The translations under genes and the position numbers were made by a program. Positions 41,898 through 52,100 of a stretch of DNA of 64,000 nt are shown here, piece by piece. Numbering within the stretch: position 1 is the stretch's first letter; every line of letters starts with the position of its first letter. The notes under the pieces are model-generated. The model had not been told where the DNA came from and did not search any database. It saw only the letters and a program-made list of their open reading frames with translations. Origin of the DNA: Neolewinella agarilytica (GTDB lineage: Bacteria > Bacteroidota > Bacteroidia > Chitinophagales > Saprospiraceae); contig NZ_FOFB01000019.1 in the NCBI RefSeq assembly GCF_900110645.1, positions 1-64,000 on the forward strand, given 5' to 3'.

Positions 41898-44800
41898 TTA
41901 AAAGTTTGCGTTCAGTCCGGCAGAAATAATCCGTGCAGGATTAAAGTCGTTACCTGCGCCAGTTCCGCCCAGGTTGTACTGTGGGTTCAAACCGCTTCTT
42001 TCGCTCTTCAGGAACAGGTTTTCTCCGGTAAGGGAAACTCTTAAGCCTCCGAGTCCGATTTTATCGGTTATTGCATTGCCGAAAGTATAGCCAATGTTCA
42101 CGTTACGCAAAGCGACAAAGGAAGCATCGGTTAAGAACCGGGAAGATTGGGTCAGGACCAGGTTGGGGTTACCGTTTTCCAGTCTTGGCACATCCGTAAT
42201 GTCACCGGGCTGACGCCATGCGTTAAGGATATCCGGGTGGAGCGAACGGCCGTAGGTACCGCTGTGCATCATGGCGGAGTATCCGTTGTCCAGAACCTTT
42301 CCTCCAATACCGTAATTCACCAGGATGTTCAACGAAATTCCTTTGTAGTTCAGACTGGTAGAAACCGATCCCAACAGGTCAGGAATAGAACTGTCTCCTG
42401 TGTAAACTCTTTCCGTTTCCTGCCAGTCATTAGTTGTTGCCTGGTTTCCGTCCCCGTCCATTACCGGAATACTGTTACCATCTTCATCAAACTCGTACAT
42501 GTTGAACAACTGATCTCCTGTTTGTGGGTCAACGCCAGCAGTTTCGAGTAAGTAGAAATCAAATCTTGATTGACCTTCAGCCCAACGCTTAGAACCATTG
42601 ATGATGGGGTCCGGCAGATTGGTAATTTCGTTTTTGAAGGTCGATGCTGTCGTTGACAGTGCCCATCTGAAATCAGCCGTCGTTACCAGGTTAGCGGTCA
42701 GGCCTAACTCGATACCAGAGTTATACATGTCTCCAATGTTCGCCGGGAAGGCGTCCGCACCGTTACTCAGTGCAATGGGCAGGTCATAGAGCAAGTCCGA
42801 AGAGTTTCTGCGGTAGTACTCAATGGAGCCATCCAGGAAGTTGTTGAACAAGGTGAATTCCAGCGCTACATCAAAGTTTTCGATGGTTTCCCACTGCAGC
42901 AATTGGTTACCAATCGTTGAGAAAAGGATGGCCGGGTTTCCTGCATTCGAAGACAGGGCGTAGCGAGGCTGTGAAAGGAAGAAATCTCCCAGATTATCGT
43001 TACCCACTTCACCGTAAGAAGCACGCAGTTTCAGGCGATCAACGAAGTCCACACTCTCCATGAACGCTTCGTTTGTAATCCGCCAGGATGCTCCGACAGA
43101 GTAGAAGGTACCCCACCGGGACCCCGGAGCGAAAACGGATGACCCATCTCTACGCGCAGACACGCTGAGGTAGTATTTCGTATCGTAGTTGTAATTCGCT
43201 CTGGCGAAGTATCCTTCAATTGTTTTAACGGTAGTTGACCCTCCTACGGATACGGGAGTAGCGAAGTTGGCGAATTCAAAAATTCCTTCTGCAGTCTGAT
43301 CAACGGCCAGTGCATTATTACTGGTAAATGTCCGGTCGTAGCTCTCGTGCCCCAGCGTGAAGTCAAGGTTATGAATCCCCCCCAGGCTTTTCTGGTAAGT
43401 CAGCAGCTGGTTGAAGTTTTCTACCTGTCTTCTGAATCGCGTTTCGCTATACCGCCCGGTTGGCTGAGCGTCTCCGATAATGTTGTTCTCGTAGCCTTTA
43501 TTCACGCCTTCATTGATGTCCCGACCGTAATTGAGCGTGAAATCAAGCCCTTCGATAAGATGGAAGGTGGAGTAAAATCTGAAGCCGTAGGTATTGTTGA
43601 AGTTTCGCTCATCGTTGAGAAGTAATTCCTGAAGCGCGTGTCTTCCCTGGTTGATGGGTCTTGAACCGACGTTGAACTCAGGGAAACCTTCCCCTGAATC
43701 AAACACCGGGTTGCCACCTGCGTCCCGAACCAGGTTACCGTCCTGATCGTTGACGAATACCGGGTAAATGGAACCGATGTTTTTGGCAAAACTGAAAGGG
43801 TTCACAATGCTACCGGTACCTCCCGAAGCGGGTCCGGCCTGATTAGCCACCGTAACGTTTGCACTACCACCAACAGAGAGCCAGTTGTTAGCGTCAAAAT
43901 CTGCGTTTACCCGGGAAGTCAGACGGTCATACTCAGACGTTTTGACGTATCCACCTTCGTCCAGGTAGGAAGTAGAGAAAAATACGCGATGGTTGTCGCC
44001 TCCACTGGATACGTTCAGGTTGTAGTTCGTTCTCGTGTTACTTTGCTCCAGTTCATCATACCAGTTTAAGCTCTGGTAAATCAAATTTGCGTTAGGGTTC
44101 AGCATTCCATCCGTGCCGACAATCTGGTCGTTTGCTACATCGAAAGGGTTATAACCGAGGCTATTGAAGATATTGGCGGAAGCAAATTCGGCATCTCCAT
44201 CGGCAGCGCTCGAATTTTTCAGCGCTTCCCACATCGTCTCGTAGTACTGGCCGGGGGTAACTTCATCATATAGCTGAATGCCTCTGCTTACCGTACCATG
44301 TTGCACAGATGCTGAAACCTGCGTTCCGTTTTTCGTGCCTCTTTTGGTTGTAATTAAAATAACCCCGTTGGCAGCTCTGGAGCCGTAGAGGGAAGTTGAG
44401 GAAGCATCCTTGAGAACCGTCAGCGACTCAATGTCTTCCTGGTTAATGTTGTTCAGGTTGCCTTCAAACTGCACACCATCAACAATGATCAGTGGGTCTG
44501 AGCTACCGTTAAGCGTACCTACACCCCGAATTACGATACCTGGTGAAGAGCCAGGTCCTCCGGAAGGAGAAGTAAACTGTACACCGGTAGCCTTACCTTC
44601 AATGGCCGCCAGCGGAGAAGTAACGTTTCGCAGTTCCAGATCTTTAGCACCAATAACATCGGCAGAACCCGAAAAGGCTTCTTTAGTCGTCACCCCGTAA
44701 GCAGTAACGATAACCTGCTCCAGAAGCTCAGCGGAAGTCTCCATCGTTATGTCAATGTTAGACCGATTGTTAATTTCAACAACCTGGTTAGCAAAGCCCG

Positions 44801-45020
44801 TATAGCTGAAAACCAGCACGTTACTCCCTTCCGGGACGCTAATGGTGTAGGTGCCATCAATATCTGATACCGTACCCGTCGTTGTTCCTTCAACAAGAAT
44901 ACTAACCCCAATCAGGGATTCCCCTTCTTCGTCGTTTACCGTTCCGGTAACGGTCCTTTGTGCCATGGTAACGCCCATAACAAAAAGCAGTAGCCCTAGG
45001 ACTAGTGAGAATCGTCTCAT
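41898..45020 (-). CDS. SusC/RagA TonB-dependent transporter, pair 1
   Basis: The 1,040-residue outer-membrane transporter has a signal peptide (MRRFSLVLGLLLFVMGVTMAQ), a carboxypeptidase-regulatory-like domain (about 22-100, TVTGTVNDEEGESLIGVSILVEGT), the plug (about 110-225, with VIVTAYGV and LKDASSTSLYGSRAANGVILITTKRG), then the 22-strand barrel ending RIISAGLNANF. It imports glycans or peptides with SusD. There is no N-terminal STN domain, so anti-sigma control through the plug is unlikely. It sits under a long leader, with a -7 box at 45389. Confidence 0.96.
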   Translation of the reverse strand: MRRFSLVLGLLLFVMGVTMAQRTVTGTVNDEEGESLIGVSILVEGTTTGTVSDIDGTYTISVPEGSNVLVFSYTGFANQVVEINNRSNIDITMETSAELLEQVIVTAYGVTTKEAFSGSADVIGAKDLELRNVTSPLAAIEGKATGVQFTSPSGGPGSSPGIVIRGVGTLNGSSDPLIIVDGVQFEGNLNNINQEDIESLTVLKDASSTSLYGSRAANGVILITTKRGTKNGTQVSASVQHGTVSRGIQLYDEVTPGQYYETMWEALKNSSAADGDAEFASANIFNSLGYNPFDVANDQIVGTDGMLNPNANLIYQSLNWYDELEQSNTRTNYNLNVSSGGDNHRVFFSTSYLDEGGYVKTSEYDRLTSRVNADFDANNWLSVGGSANVTVANQAGPASGGTGSIVNPFSFAKNIGSIYPVFVNDQDGNLVRDAGGNPVFDSGEGFPEFNVGSRPINQGRHALQELLLNDERNFNNTYGFRFYSTFHLIEGLDFTLNYGRDINEGVNKGYENNIIGDAQPTGRYSETRFRRQVENFNQLLTYQKSLGGIHNLDFTLGHESYDRTFTSNNALAVDQTAEGIFEFANFATPVSVGGSTTVKTIEGYFARANYNYDTKYYLSVSARRDGSSVFAPGSRWGTFYSVGASWRITNEAFMESVDFVDRLKLRASYGEVGNDNLGDFFLSQPRYALSSNAGNPAILFSTIGNQLLQWETIENFDVALEFTLFNNFLDGSIEYYRRNSSDLLYDLPIALSNGADAFPANIGDMYNSGIELGLTANLVTTADFRWALSTTASTFKNEITNLPDPIINGSKRWAEGQSRFDFYLLETAGVDPQTGDQLFNMYEFDEDGNSIPVMDGDGNQATTNDWQETERVYTGDSSIPDLLGSVSTSLNYKGISLNILVNYGIGGKVLDNGYSAMMHSGTYGRSLHPDILNAWRQPGDITDVPRLENGNPNLVLTQSSRFLTDASFVALRNVNIGYTFGNAITDKIGLGGLRVSLTGENLFLKSERSGLNPQYNLGGTGAGNDFNPARIISAGLNANF

Positions 45021-45388
45021 ACTGTAATGATTTTATGAATATATTTCAAGTGAACTGCTCAAAGGCATACCCCCACTACAATCAACAAACGGTCTGTTCC
45101 TCCTGGGGAGAAATTATATCAGTAACTACTGCAGTTACAGGATGGCTAAACGAATGGGTTATACTTTCAAGAAGAAATTAGTGAATGAAAAGTGTATTAG
45201 GCTACCTTCAACGGGCAGCTGGTATTTGTCTCGTGTATAGTTTTAGTCTAGTCAAAAAGGCTAAAATAAATGCCCAAAAGGGAAACGCAAACGGACGGCC
45301 AGGTCAAAAGTAAAGTTTGGTTAAGTGTAACTAAATGTGTTTGGCCATCGTAAAAACCGAACGAACACTCAGCGTCAAACGCTGCTCG

Positions 45389-45396
45389 CAAAGGTA
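45389..45396 (-). promoter_or_regulatory. -7 box upstream of susC pair 1
   Basis: TACCTTTG on the minus strand sits about 370 bases before the ATG, in the 566-base gap 45021-45586. No TTG is found at 19-21 bases. If used, the leader is long, as is common for SusC genes. The rest of the gap holds only a dispersed motif copy at 45530. Confidence 0.4.
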
Positions 45397-45529
45397 AAAA
45401 AAATTTAGTATTCAGTTAAAGAGCTTTGTCTATTGCGCCCGCAAGCAAATGCACAACCGTCTGGCACCATTAGGTTTCCCCGTGCTTTCTCCAGAATATT
45501 GTAACCATTTCTCTTAGCTCAGCCAGAAA

Positions 45530-45549
45530 GGGCGCGAACGCAGGTGCAG
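45530..45549 (+). repeat. Dispersed GCAGGTGCA motif copy
   Basis: GGGCGCGAACGCAGGTGCAG, near-identical to the copy at 1811, lies 38 bases after the end of the minus-strand CRTAC1-like gene. Confidence 0.7.
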
Positions 45550-45586
45550 GCAAATAAATAAGGAGCAATATCGCTTGTCTCAGTGG

Positions 45587-47254
45587 CTACCGCTGCCAAC
45601 GTAAATAGCCCGAGCCCAGCAGGACTACAGCAATCAACCCTACCACCCACCAGGGAAATCCGCTTCGCGGTATACCTCCGGGAATTTCTTCCACCTCCAG
45701 CAACTGATTGGCGGGCACTTCGGTCAGTAACTGCTCCTTGCCCCCGTTCCAGGCGATCAGGACCGAGTCCGCTGTCTCCGATGTTCCAAGGCCAAAATGG
45801 ACGATCGGAGAATTTTGGGACAAATGACTGCTGCCACCTCCATCGACCTCACGGATCATTTGTCGGCCATCGGAGAAAACAGTTACCCGACTGCCCAGTC
45901 CGTTCAGTTCAGAGGTTAGTCCTCTTAGCCGGACCTTCAGCCAGTTACCCGTTGCGCCGTCGTTGCGAAAAAGACGGGTAATCGATTCAACCGGATAATT
46001 GGGTAAAACCGCTTGCTGACCAACCACCAGCAAGTCCAGATCGCCGTCATTCTCCAGGTCAAAAGCCACCGAGCCCCGGCCAATGCCATAATCCCCCGTG
46101 CCGTTGGTTTTTGCGACATCTTCAAATTTACCTCCGCCGAGATTGTCAAAGAAATAGTTAGCCATCGGAACACAGTTAGGGTTCAGGTCACCGTTACTCA
46201 CGAAGAGATCAAGGTCGCCGTCGTGGTCAAAGTCTGCCCAGTTAGCGCCCCAGCTGATGGAGACGAAGTTCATGTTCGCTTCCTTGACCTTGTTCTCAAA
46301 GGGCTCCCCTTTGCCTGCTTGCACCATGAAGCGATTAAAACGGATGTTGGTCATATAATAATCCAACAGCCCGTCCCCGTTTGGGTCGCCAACCGCGGAG
46401 CCCATGGCGTTGATCCGCAGATCAAGCTCCAGTTTCTCACTGACGTCGCGGAATTCCTTACGCGGGAACCGGTTTTCATAGACGATGCTCGGGATGGCTT
46501 TATAACCAAAGTCGTTGTTCACGATCAGATCCTGATCGCCGTCGTTATCGTAATCCGTAAACACCCCGCCGAAGCCGAAGCCCCGATGGTAGGCCTTGTA
46601 GTCTTTGGCGACGTCGACGAAGCGTTCGCCACCTTCATTCAGGTAGAGATAATCGTAAGCCGTTTGATTGGCCCCCACGATGGTCGCGTCACTGATCACG
46701 CTGAGTTCACCTTCGTAGCCGATGAAATAGTTGCCCACAAACAGGTCCGGCCAACCGTCAATATTAAAGTCTCCAAAACTGCCGCCGGTGCTGAAGCTGT
46801 AGCCATCCGTCAGCCCAAAAGCGTCCGTTCCGTCCCGGAAAGTGCCGTCGGCCTGGCCCAGAAACAAAAGGTTTCGGGCACGGGGAATGGTGCGCGCGCT
46901 GTCGCGGGCGGTAATGGTCGTCACCAGCAGGTCAATGTAACCATCCCGGTTCACGTCTGCTCCGCTTACCCCCTGGGTGACGAAGCGACGGGTCAGTTCC
47001 AGACCCGAGCCTTCGAAGACATTGGTCAGGGTTCCATCGCCGTTATTCCGCAGCAATTGGTCATCAACGGTGCCGCCGGTAACGTAGACGTCCTCAAAAC
47101 CGTCCTGATTAAAATCTATCACGCAGGCACCGCCACCAAACATGCCTTCCAGGACCCGAAACTGGTGATTCAGACCGGCCGTGTCAGTTATGTCGGTAAA
47201 CTGGGCGGAGAGACAAAGCGGAAAAAGCAGGAGGAGTAAAGAGAAATAGCGCAT
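45587..47254 (-). CDS. CRTAC1-like FG-GAP/ASPIC-UnbV protein
   Basis: The 555-residue exported protein has signal peptide MRYFSLLLLLFPLCLSAQ and seven or so FG-GAP/VCBS blades, each with an Asp-rich calcium loop (DFNQDGFEDVYV, DVNRDGYIDLLV, DFNIDGWPDLFV, DYDNDGDQDLIV, DPNGDGLLDYYM, DFDHDGDLDLFV, DLENDGDLDLLV). It ends with an ASPIC/UnbV domain (about 430-510, RLRGLTSELNGLGSRVTV, HFGLGTSETADSVLIAW) and one C-terminal membrane helix followed by RWQR. It is likely anchored in a membrane by that helix. The relationship to human CRTAC1 is by domain, not function. It lies between SusC/D pair 1 and the haloperoxidase. Confidence 0.92.
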   Translation of the reverse strand: MRYFSLLLLLFPLCLSAQFTDITDTAGLNHQFRVLEGMFGGGACVIDFNQDGFEDVYVTGGTVDDQLLRNNGDGTLTNVFEGSGLELTRRFVTQGVSGADVNRDGYIDLLVTTITARDSARTIPRARNLLFLGQADGTFRDGTDAFGLTDGYSFSTGGSFGDFNIDGWPDLFVGNYFIGYEGELSVISDATIVGANQTAYDYLYLNEGGERFVDVAKDYKAYHRGFGFGGVFTDYDNDGDQDLIVNNDFGYKAIPSIVYENRFPRKEFRDVSEKLELDLRINAMGSAVGDPNGDGLLDYYMTNIRFNRFMVQAGKGEPFENKVKEANMNFVSISWGANWADFDHDGDLDLFVSNGDLNPNCVPMANYFFDNLGGGKFEDVAKTNGTGDYGIGRGSVAFDLENDGDLDLLVVGQQAVLPNYPVESITRLFRNDGATGNWLKVRLRGLTSELNGLGSRVTVFSDGRQMIREVDGGGSSHLSQNSPIVHFGLGTSETADSVLIAWNGGKEQLLTEVPANQLLEVEEIPGGIPRSGFPWWVVGLIAVVLLGSGYLRWQR

Positions 47255-47286
47255 GACCCCGACAATATAGGCACAGCGACCATTTT

Positions 47287-47308
47287 GGGCGACGGTGCGC
47301 GGGTGCAA
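47287..47308 (+). repeat. Dispersed GCAGGTGCA motif copy
   Basis: GGGCGACGGTGCGCGGGTGCAA is a diverged copy located in the divergent gap between the CRTAC1-like gene and the small gene at 47364. Confidence 0.5.
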
Positions 47309-47363
47309 TTTTTGGACTAAAGGCAAGGATGGCTATCTTATGCCCGGTCTAAAACTCAGCTAA

Positions 47364-47672
47364 ATGCTTATCTACTCCATCGATCTCACAGGAATTTTAA
47401 TTCTCTTGGCAATCCTAATCGGGTCGGGCGGATTCCTGGTGGCTTTCCTGAATTACATCTACGCATTATGGTCAGAGCCTGAAGCAAGCCCTGCCAACGA
47501 AGGTGAGCTAACCGGGTCAGCGGATCAGGTTCCTCCGCCAACCGCTGATGCCTCCTCGCCAACGTTTAGTTTCTGGAGCGGTATCTACTGGTTTATCACC
47601 CTGGCGTTTGTCGTAATACTCATCTTAATTTTTGTTACCACCATCAGGGCTTATGGGGAAAGTTGGGGGTAA
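47364..47672 (+). CDS. Small two-helix membrane protein
   Basis: The 102-residue protein has two membrane helices (about 8-32 and 75-95) linked by an acidic Pro/Ser/Ala-rich loop. The family is not recognised. TATCTTAT at 47334-47341, with TTG 19 bases upstream, may be its promoter. It converges on the haloperoxidase-like gene. Confidence 0.65.
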   Translation: MLIYSIDLTGILILLAILIGSGGFLVAFLNYIYALWSEPEASPANEGELTGSADQVPPPTADASSPTFSFWSGIYWFITLAFVVILILIFVTTIRAYGESWG

Positions 47673-47705
47673 TTCCGCTTTTACTGCGCTTCGCTTGCTA
47701 GCAGG

Positions 47706-47724
47706 CGGCTGAAGCCGCCGCTAC
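47706..47724 (-). repeat. GGCTGAAGCC palindromic repeat
   Basis: CGGCTGAAGCCGCCGCTAC overlaps the stop codon of the haloperoxidase-like gene and matches the copy at 24844-24862. Confidence 0.6.
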
Positions 47725-49196
47725 CACTTCATTGCAGTAACATTCGCCGCCACCTCCCTACCCTTCTCCAGGCCGCGTTCGTTGTCCTGCGGCGTGTGAA
47801 TGCCGCCGTAGAAGCGGGAGTCGGCCGTTTCGAGGGCAACGTCCCAGAAGCGGGTAAAGGGGCGCTCCACGAAGCCCGTCTCCCGCACTTCGTCGTAGGG
47901 CCGGCCGACGTGGCTGCGGTCGGTGAAGGTGAACTCCGGGCCGTGCAGGTCCTCCAAAACGGCGGCGGCAGCCGCCGCCTGGATGGCATGCCCCGAAGGG
48001 AAGGCCGGGAATGGCGGGTCTGGCCAGAAGCTCTCCCATTCCTCATCGATGTAGGCGGGGATGAAGGTATTCGGCCGTTCCGTAAAGAACTGGTACTTCC
48101 ACCGCCAGCAGAGGATAAAGGCATCAGCTACTGCTATCCCTACCCGAGCGTAAGTTTCGGCGCGGGTGATGAGCTCAGCGTCCTTTGCTCTTAAAAACTC
48201 GCTGGCGATGTAATAGGAGTGTCCCGGCGGTGTAAAAGTCTCATCCGGGTCATCCCCCCACCAGATGGCAATCTCTTTTTGCTCCTGCGTCAGCGCCGTA
48301 TCCGCTTTATAGACCGCCAAAAATTGTTCGTAATACGGTGAACCCGGCGTTGTATCGTGAGGGATAATGGCAGGGGCCTGCATACGGTAATTGGCCGGAA
48401 TGAAGGGGCGGTTTTGCCCCCAGAACGGATGCAGGGGGTGGTGGCTGAACGACTGCGCAAACAGCGGCGGCTTCCAGCCGCCCGGCCGGTCAGGGTGCAC
48501 CATCCCTTTTTCAAAGTTACGCAAGTAGGCCCGGTGCCCGCCGTCGCTTTTAGACCACTCAAAAATGGCCCGCGCCATTCGCTGACCGAAGGAAACTGAT
48601 CTTTTCCTGACCTCGGCCGGCACGTCTGCTGACAACATCAGCTCCAATTCCCTTTCCAGGGAATCAACGCTGGCCTTATTAAGGTCTGAGGTGTGGTTAT
48701 ACAGTTTGCGTAAAATTTCGGCCTGCCCTGCGTTCATGGCCAGGGCGTAGTTATAGCTTACTTCAGGGTCCGGTGCCGGCAGTATCGTCAATTCGCTCAA
48801 CTGCCCCGCCAGACTGTTCCGCTCCGGGTAGCCCGGGGCTAGCGTTTCGTACATGGTCAACCCGATGTAGCCAAGGCACCGGGAGGCGTAGGTCGGACTG
48901 TTTCCGGGGGTGTACTGGGTGAGTCTCAGCGTCATGTCCGCCCACTGGGAGGCCATCTCGGCTTCGGAGTGGGGCGTTTTTCCACAGCTCAGTAGAGTAA
49001 GGAAAAAGCATAGCCCTAAAATCCGGACACACACAGGAACGCAGGACTTCGCTGCGCTCCGCACTGCGTACCCTCGAGGCCCTGAACAAGACCAATTGTG
49101 CCAGGCCCCCCGAAGCGTTTTCAGCCGTAAAGCCGGAGGCGAAACTGCTGAAGTCCTTTGAGCGTCCGGTTGGTAAGCAGCTGTCTTCATCATCAA
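47721..49196 (-). CDS. Vanadium-haloperoxidase-like PAP2 lipoprotein
   Basis: The 491-residue protein of the PAP2/vanadium haloperoxidase family shows all vanadate-pocket motifs: K-x6-RP as KYQFFTERP, PSGH in FPAFPSGHAIQ and SRxxxxxH as SRFYGGIH (about 466-473). It could halogenate or act as a phosphatase. The N-terminus is odd: MMMKTAAYQPDAQR, then about 38 residues encoded by an insertion-like element (49043-49157), then a normal lipoprotein signal VRILGLCFFLTLLSCGK. The start codon overlaps the upstream gene's stop (ATGA-type), so it is translationally coupled; an internal GTG near 49034 is an alternative start that would give a clean signal peptide. Confidence 0.88.
   Translation of the reverse strand: MMMKTAAYQPDAQRTSAVSPPALRLKTLRGAWHNWSCSGPRGYAVRSAAKSCVPVCVRILGLCFFLTLLSCGKTPHSEAEMASQWADMTLRLTQYTPGNSPTYASRCLGYIGLTMYETLAPGYPERNSLAGQLSELTILPAPDPEVSYNYALAMNAGQAEILRKLYNHTSDLNKASVDSLERELELMLSADVPAEVRKRSVSFGQRMARAIFEWSKSDGGHRAYLRNFEKGMVHPDRPGGWKPPLFAQSFSHHPLHPFWGQNRPFIPANYRMQAPAIIPHDTTPGSPYYEQFLAVYKADTALTQEQKEIAIWWGDDPDETFTPPGHSYYIASEFLRAKDAELITRAETYARVGIAVADAFILCWRWKYQFFTERPNTFIPAYIDEEWESFWPDPPFPAFPSGHAIQAAAAAAVLEDLHGPEFTFTDRSHVGRPYDEVRETGFVERPFTRFWDVALETADSRFYGGIHTPQDNERGLEKGREVAANVTAMKW
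49043..49157. mobile_element. Insertion-like 115-bp element in the haloperoxidase gene
   Basis: The segment starts AGGACTTCGCTGC and ends with the inverted CTGCTGAAGTCCT, 8 perfect terminal bases with weaker extension, and has composition unlike the flanks. It sits in frame between the start codon and signal peptide of a gene whose relatives, by family knowledge, begin at the signal peptide. No transposase is inside. It resembles a miniature inverted-repeat element. Confidence 0.4.
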
Positions 49197-52100
49197 AATT
49201 CCGTTCGTTGTTGTTGATAGGCCCGGGCTTTCTCTCCCCGAATACCAAATAAAAGCAAGTCATCCATTTTCACCACGCTACGCACATCGCCGCGCAGCCG
49301 GAAACCGGACTCGGCTTGTGGTACATACTCAAAGCCACCGGCGCCGTTGCCCCGCAGTAATATTCCTGCGTTGGCGTCCGACTTCCCCCACCGCTGTTTT
49401 TCCTGGCTGTCATTACCACAAAGCAGAAGGTCGGTATTGCCATCGCCATTGTAGTCCAGTTCCGTGATGGTGTGTACCGGAGCGTACTGCACTTCCGCCG
49501 GCAGCGGAGCGAGGCCGTAGGTGCCGTCCGGCTGGCTGAGATAGAGCGTTGTTTCCAGTCGGTCCGCCCTCAGGTGAAGTGTCTCGTCCGGCCAGCTGGG
49601 AAAAACTTCGTCCAGGGTTTGGCTGGCGTAACGCTCGTAGTTCGGGTAACGTTTGCGCAGCCCCGCGAGCTGTCCGAGGAGCTCGTCCCGCGTAGCGTCC
49701 GGATAGCGTTTGCCATCCGCGGGGTCATAATAACTCAGGATCGGGTCGATGCTACCGTTTTGATCCAGATCTGCGGCGTGCAGCTCCACCGGCCGGGCTT
49801 TGCTGGCCGTGAAGGTGTTATTGAGGCCCTGGTTCCCCACCAGAATGTCGGGCCTGCCGTCACCGTTGAGGTCCGCCAGATGGAGGGCATTGTACCAGCC
49901 TGAAGGGCTATCGGGCAGGTATTTTTCTGTCCGGTCAATGAGCTTCCCTCCCACGTACTCATAAATAAGTACCGGCGTCCATTCTCCGGCAAGTATCAGT
50001 TCTTCCGCACCGTCGCCATTAAGATCGGCGCGGGCGGCAGCCTTAATTTTCCCGATCTTTTCCAGAGATTCGGGCAGTTCGCTCAGGGGCTTCCCATCAA
50101 TGGAGACACTTAACTTGCCCAGACGGGGATAACTCGCGGGCACATATTCGTTGCCGGTGACAGCTACCGAAGGGCTGCCGCCAGCCAACACTTGCCGCCA
50201 TAATTCTCTATTGCTTATCCGCCCATTTTCGTCCAGCCATGGTCCTGTATGGGTATAGGCTCTTGGCAGTAATAACTCCCCGTCAAAGTCTCGCTTTGCG
50301 GAGGCTTTGTGCTTAAAGTCAAGCGGAGATTTTACCTCCACAAAAACGGGCTCAATGCTCTTTTTTTCCGGCCGATCCATGGCTTCTGAACGGCGGAGAA
50401 CGATGTCCTGGTTCGCCTCAATATTCTTCAGGCGCTGAACCGCGCCGTCCGGCCATCGGACGAGCAAACTTTGCACCTGCGCTGCGTCGCCCAAACCGAA
50501 ATGCAACTCCGGCTCCACACTACTCAGGTAGCCGCGGTTGGGAAACTGTTCCCGTGTTTGGGTGACGCCCCCGGCCCTAATCTCCACCCGTGCCCCGATA
50601 CCCGCCAAATTTCCTCCAGCACCTTCCAGACGGACCTTCAGGTAATGGTTTCCTTTGCCGTTATTCCTGTAAATAAAGGCGGATTGATCAAGGTTACTCA
50701 CCACCAGGTCGAGGTCGCCGTCGTCGTCCAGATCAGCGTATACAGCACCGTTGCTGTTGGACGGACGGGCCAGCCCCCAGGCTTTCGTCTGGTCCGTAAA
50801 AGTACCGTCTCCACGGTTGCCGAAGGAGTAGTTATTCACATCAGAAGCGGGCATCTTTTCCAGCAGCCCCCTGAGATCAGCGCGTTGCAGCCGACCACGT
50901 TCGGCCACGAAATCTTCCATGTATTTAATAAAATCCATGTTGGTATAATCCTTAAGGTAGCCGTTGGTGACGTGTAAATCCTGCCAGCCATCATTATTAA
51001 AATCAGCCAGCAGAGCGGACCAACTCCAGTCCGTCATCGACACGCCCGCCAGGCGGCCGATTTCAGCAAAAGAGCCATCTCCCCGGTTGATCTGCAACAT
51101 ATTGCGCATTGTCTGGTGGTGAAAACCATTGGCCAGATTCAGGTCGAGTTTGGAGCGGTTATCATCAGCCATCAGCAGTTTGCTTCTTCGATTATCCGCC
51201 GGGAGCATATCAAGGGTTAAGATGTCCGGATGTCCATCATTATTAACGTCACCAATGTCGCTGCCCATCGAGAAATGGCTCGTATGCCCCATCTGTTGGC
51301 CAAGCCGGTCGGTGAAGGTTCCGTCACCGTTATTATAATAGAGGTAGTCAGGGACTTCATAATCATTCGAGACATAAAAGTCCGGATCACCGTCATTATC
51401 CAGATCCGAAATGGCCAGCCCCAGACCGTAGCTCAGCGCCGAGCCGTTGATCCCTGCTTTTTCGGTTACGTCCCGAAATTTGCCGCCATCGTTCCGGTAC
51501 AGGCGAAGCCCGCGTTCCGGGTCTGGTTGGCCCAGCAGCTGTTTTGTTTTCACCGGATTTAAGATGGGCAGAGACTTGGGGTTATGATTAAGCAGTAAGC
51601 CGTCGAGATCACCATCCTGATCGTAGTCAAAGAAATAAAGCTGATTACTGAAGGCGGTGCTGGCCAGGCCATAGGCCGCGGCTTCGTCCTTGAAAAGAGG
51701 CACGCCATCGGGGTCGTTGCCCTGATTGATGAAAAGCTGATTGGCACGTTTCGCGGCGGGCAGAGCGCCCGAGTAACAGAGGTAGAGATCGAGTTTTCCG
51801 TCGGCGTTCACGTCGGCCATCGTTACCCCTGTCTTCCAGGGGCCAGGGCGCCCGCCGGCGCCGCTCAGGGTGGTTACGTCGCGAAAACTCAGGGCACCAT
51901 CGTTTAGGTACAACTTGTTTTCGGCCATGTTAGCCGTGAAGTAGAGGTCTGTTTTCCCATCTCCATTCAGATCACCCGCTGCAACACCACCGCCGTTGTA
52001 GAAATATTCATACATCAGGATATTTGTGTTCGGCCCTTCGGTCAGTCGGTTCTCAAAATCCACGCCCGTTTCAGAGGTGGTCAGCAGCGTAAAAAGCATC

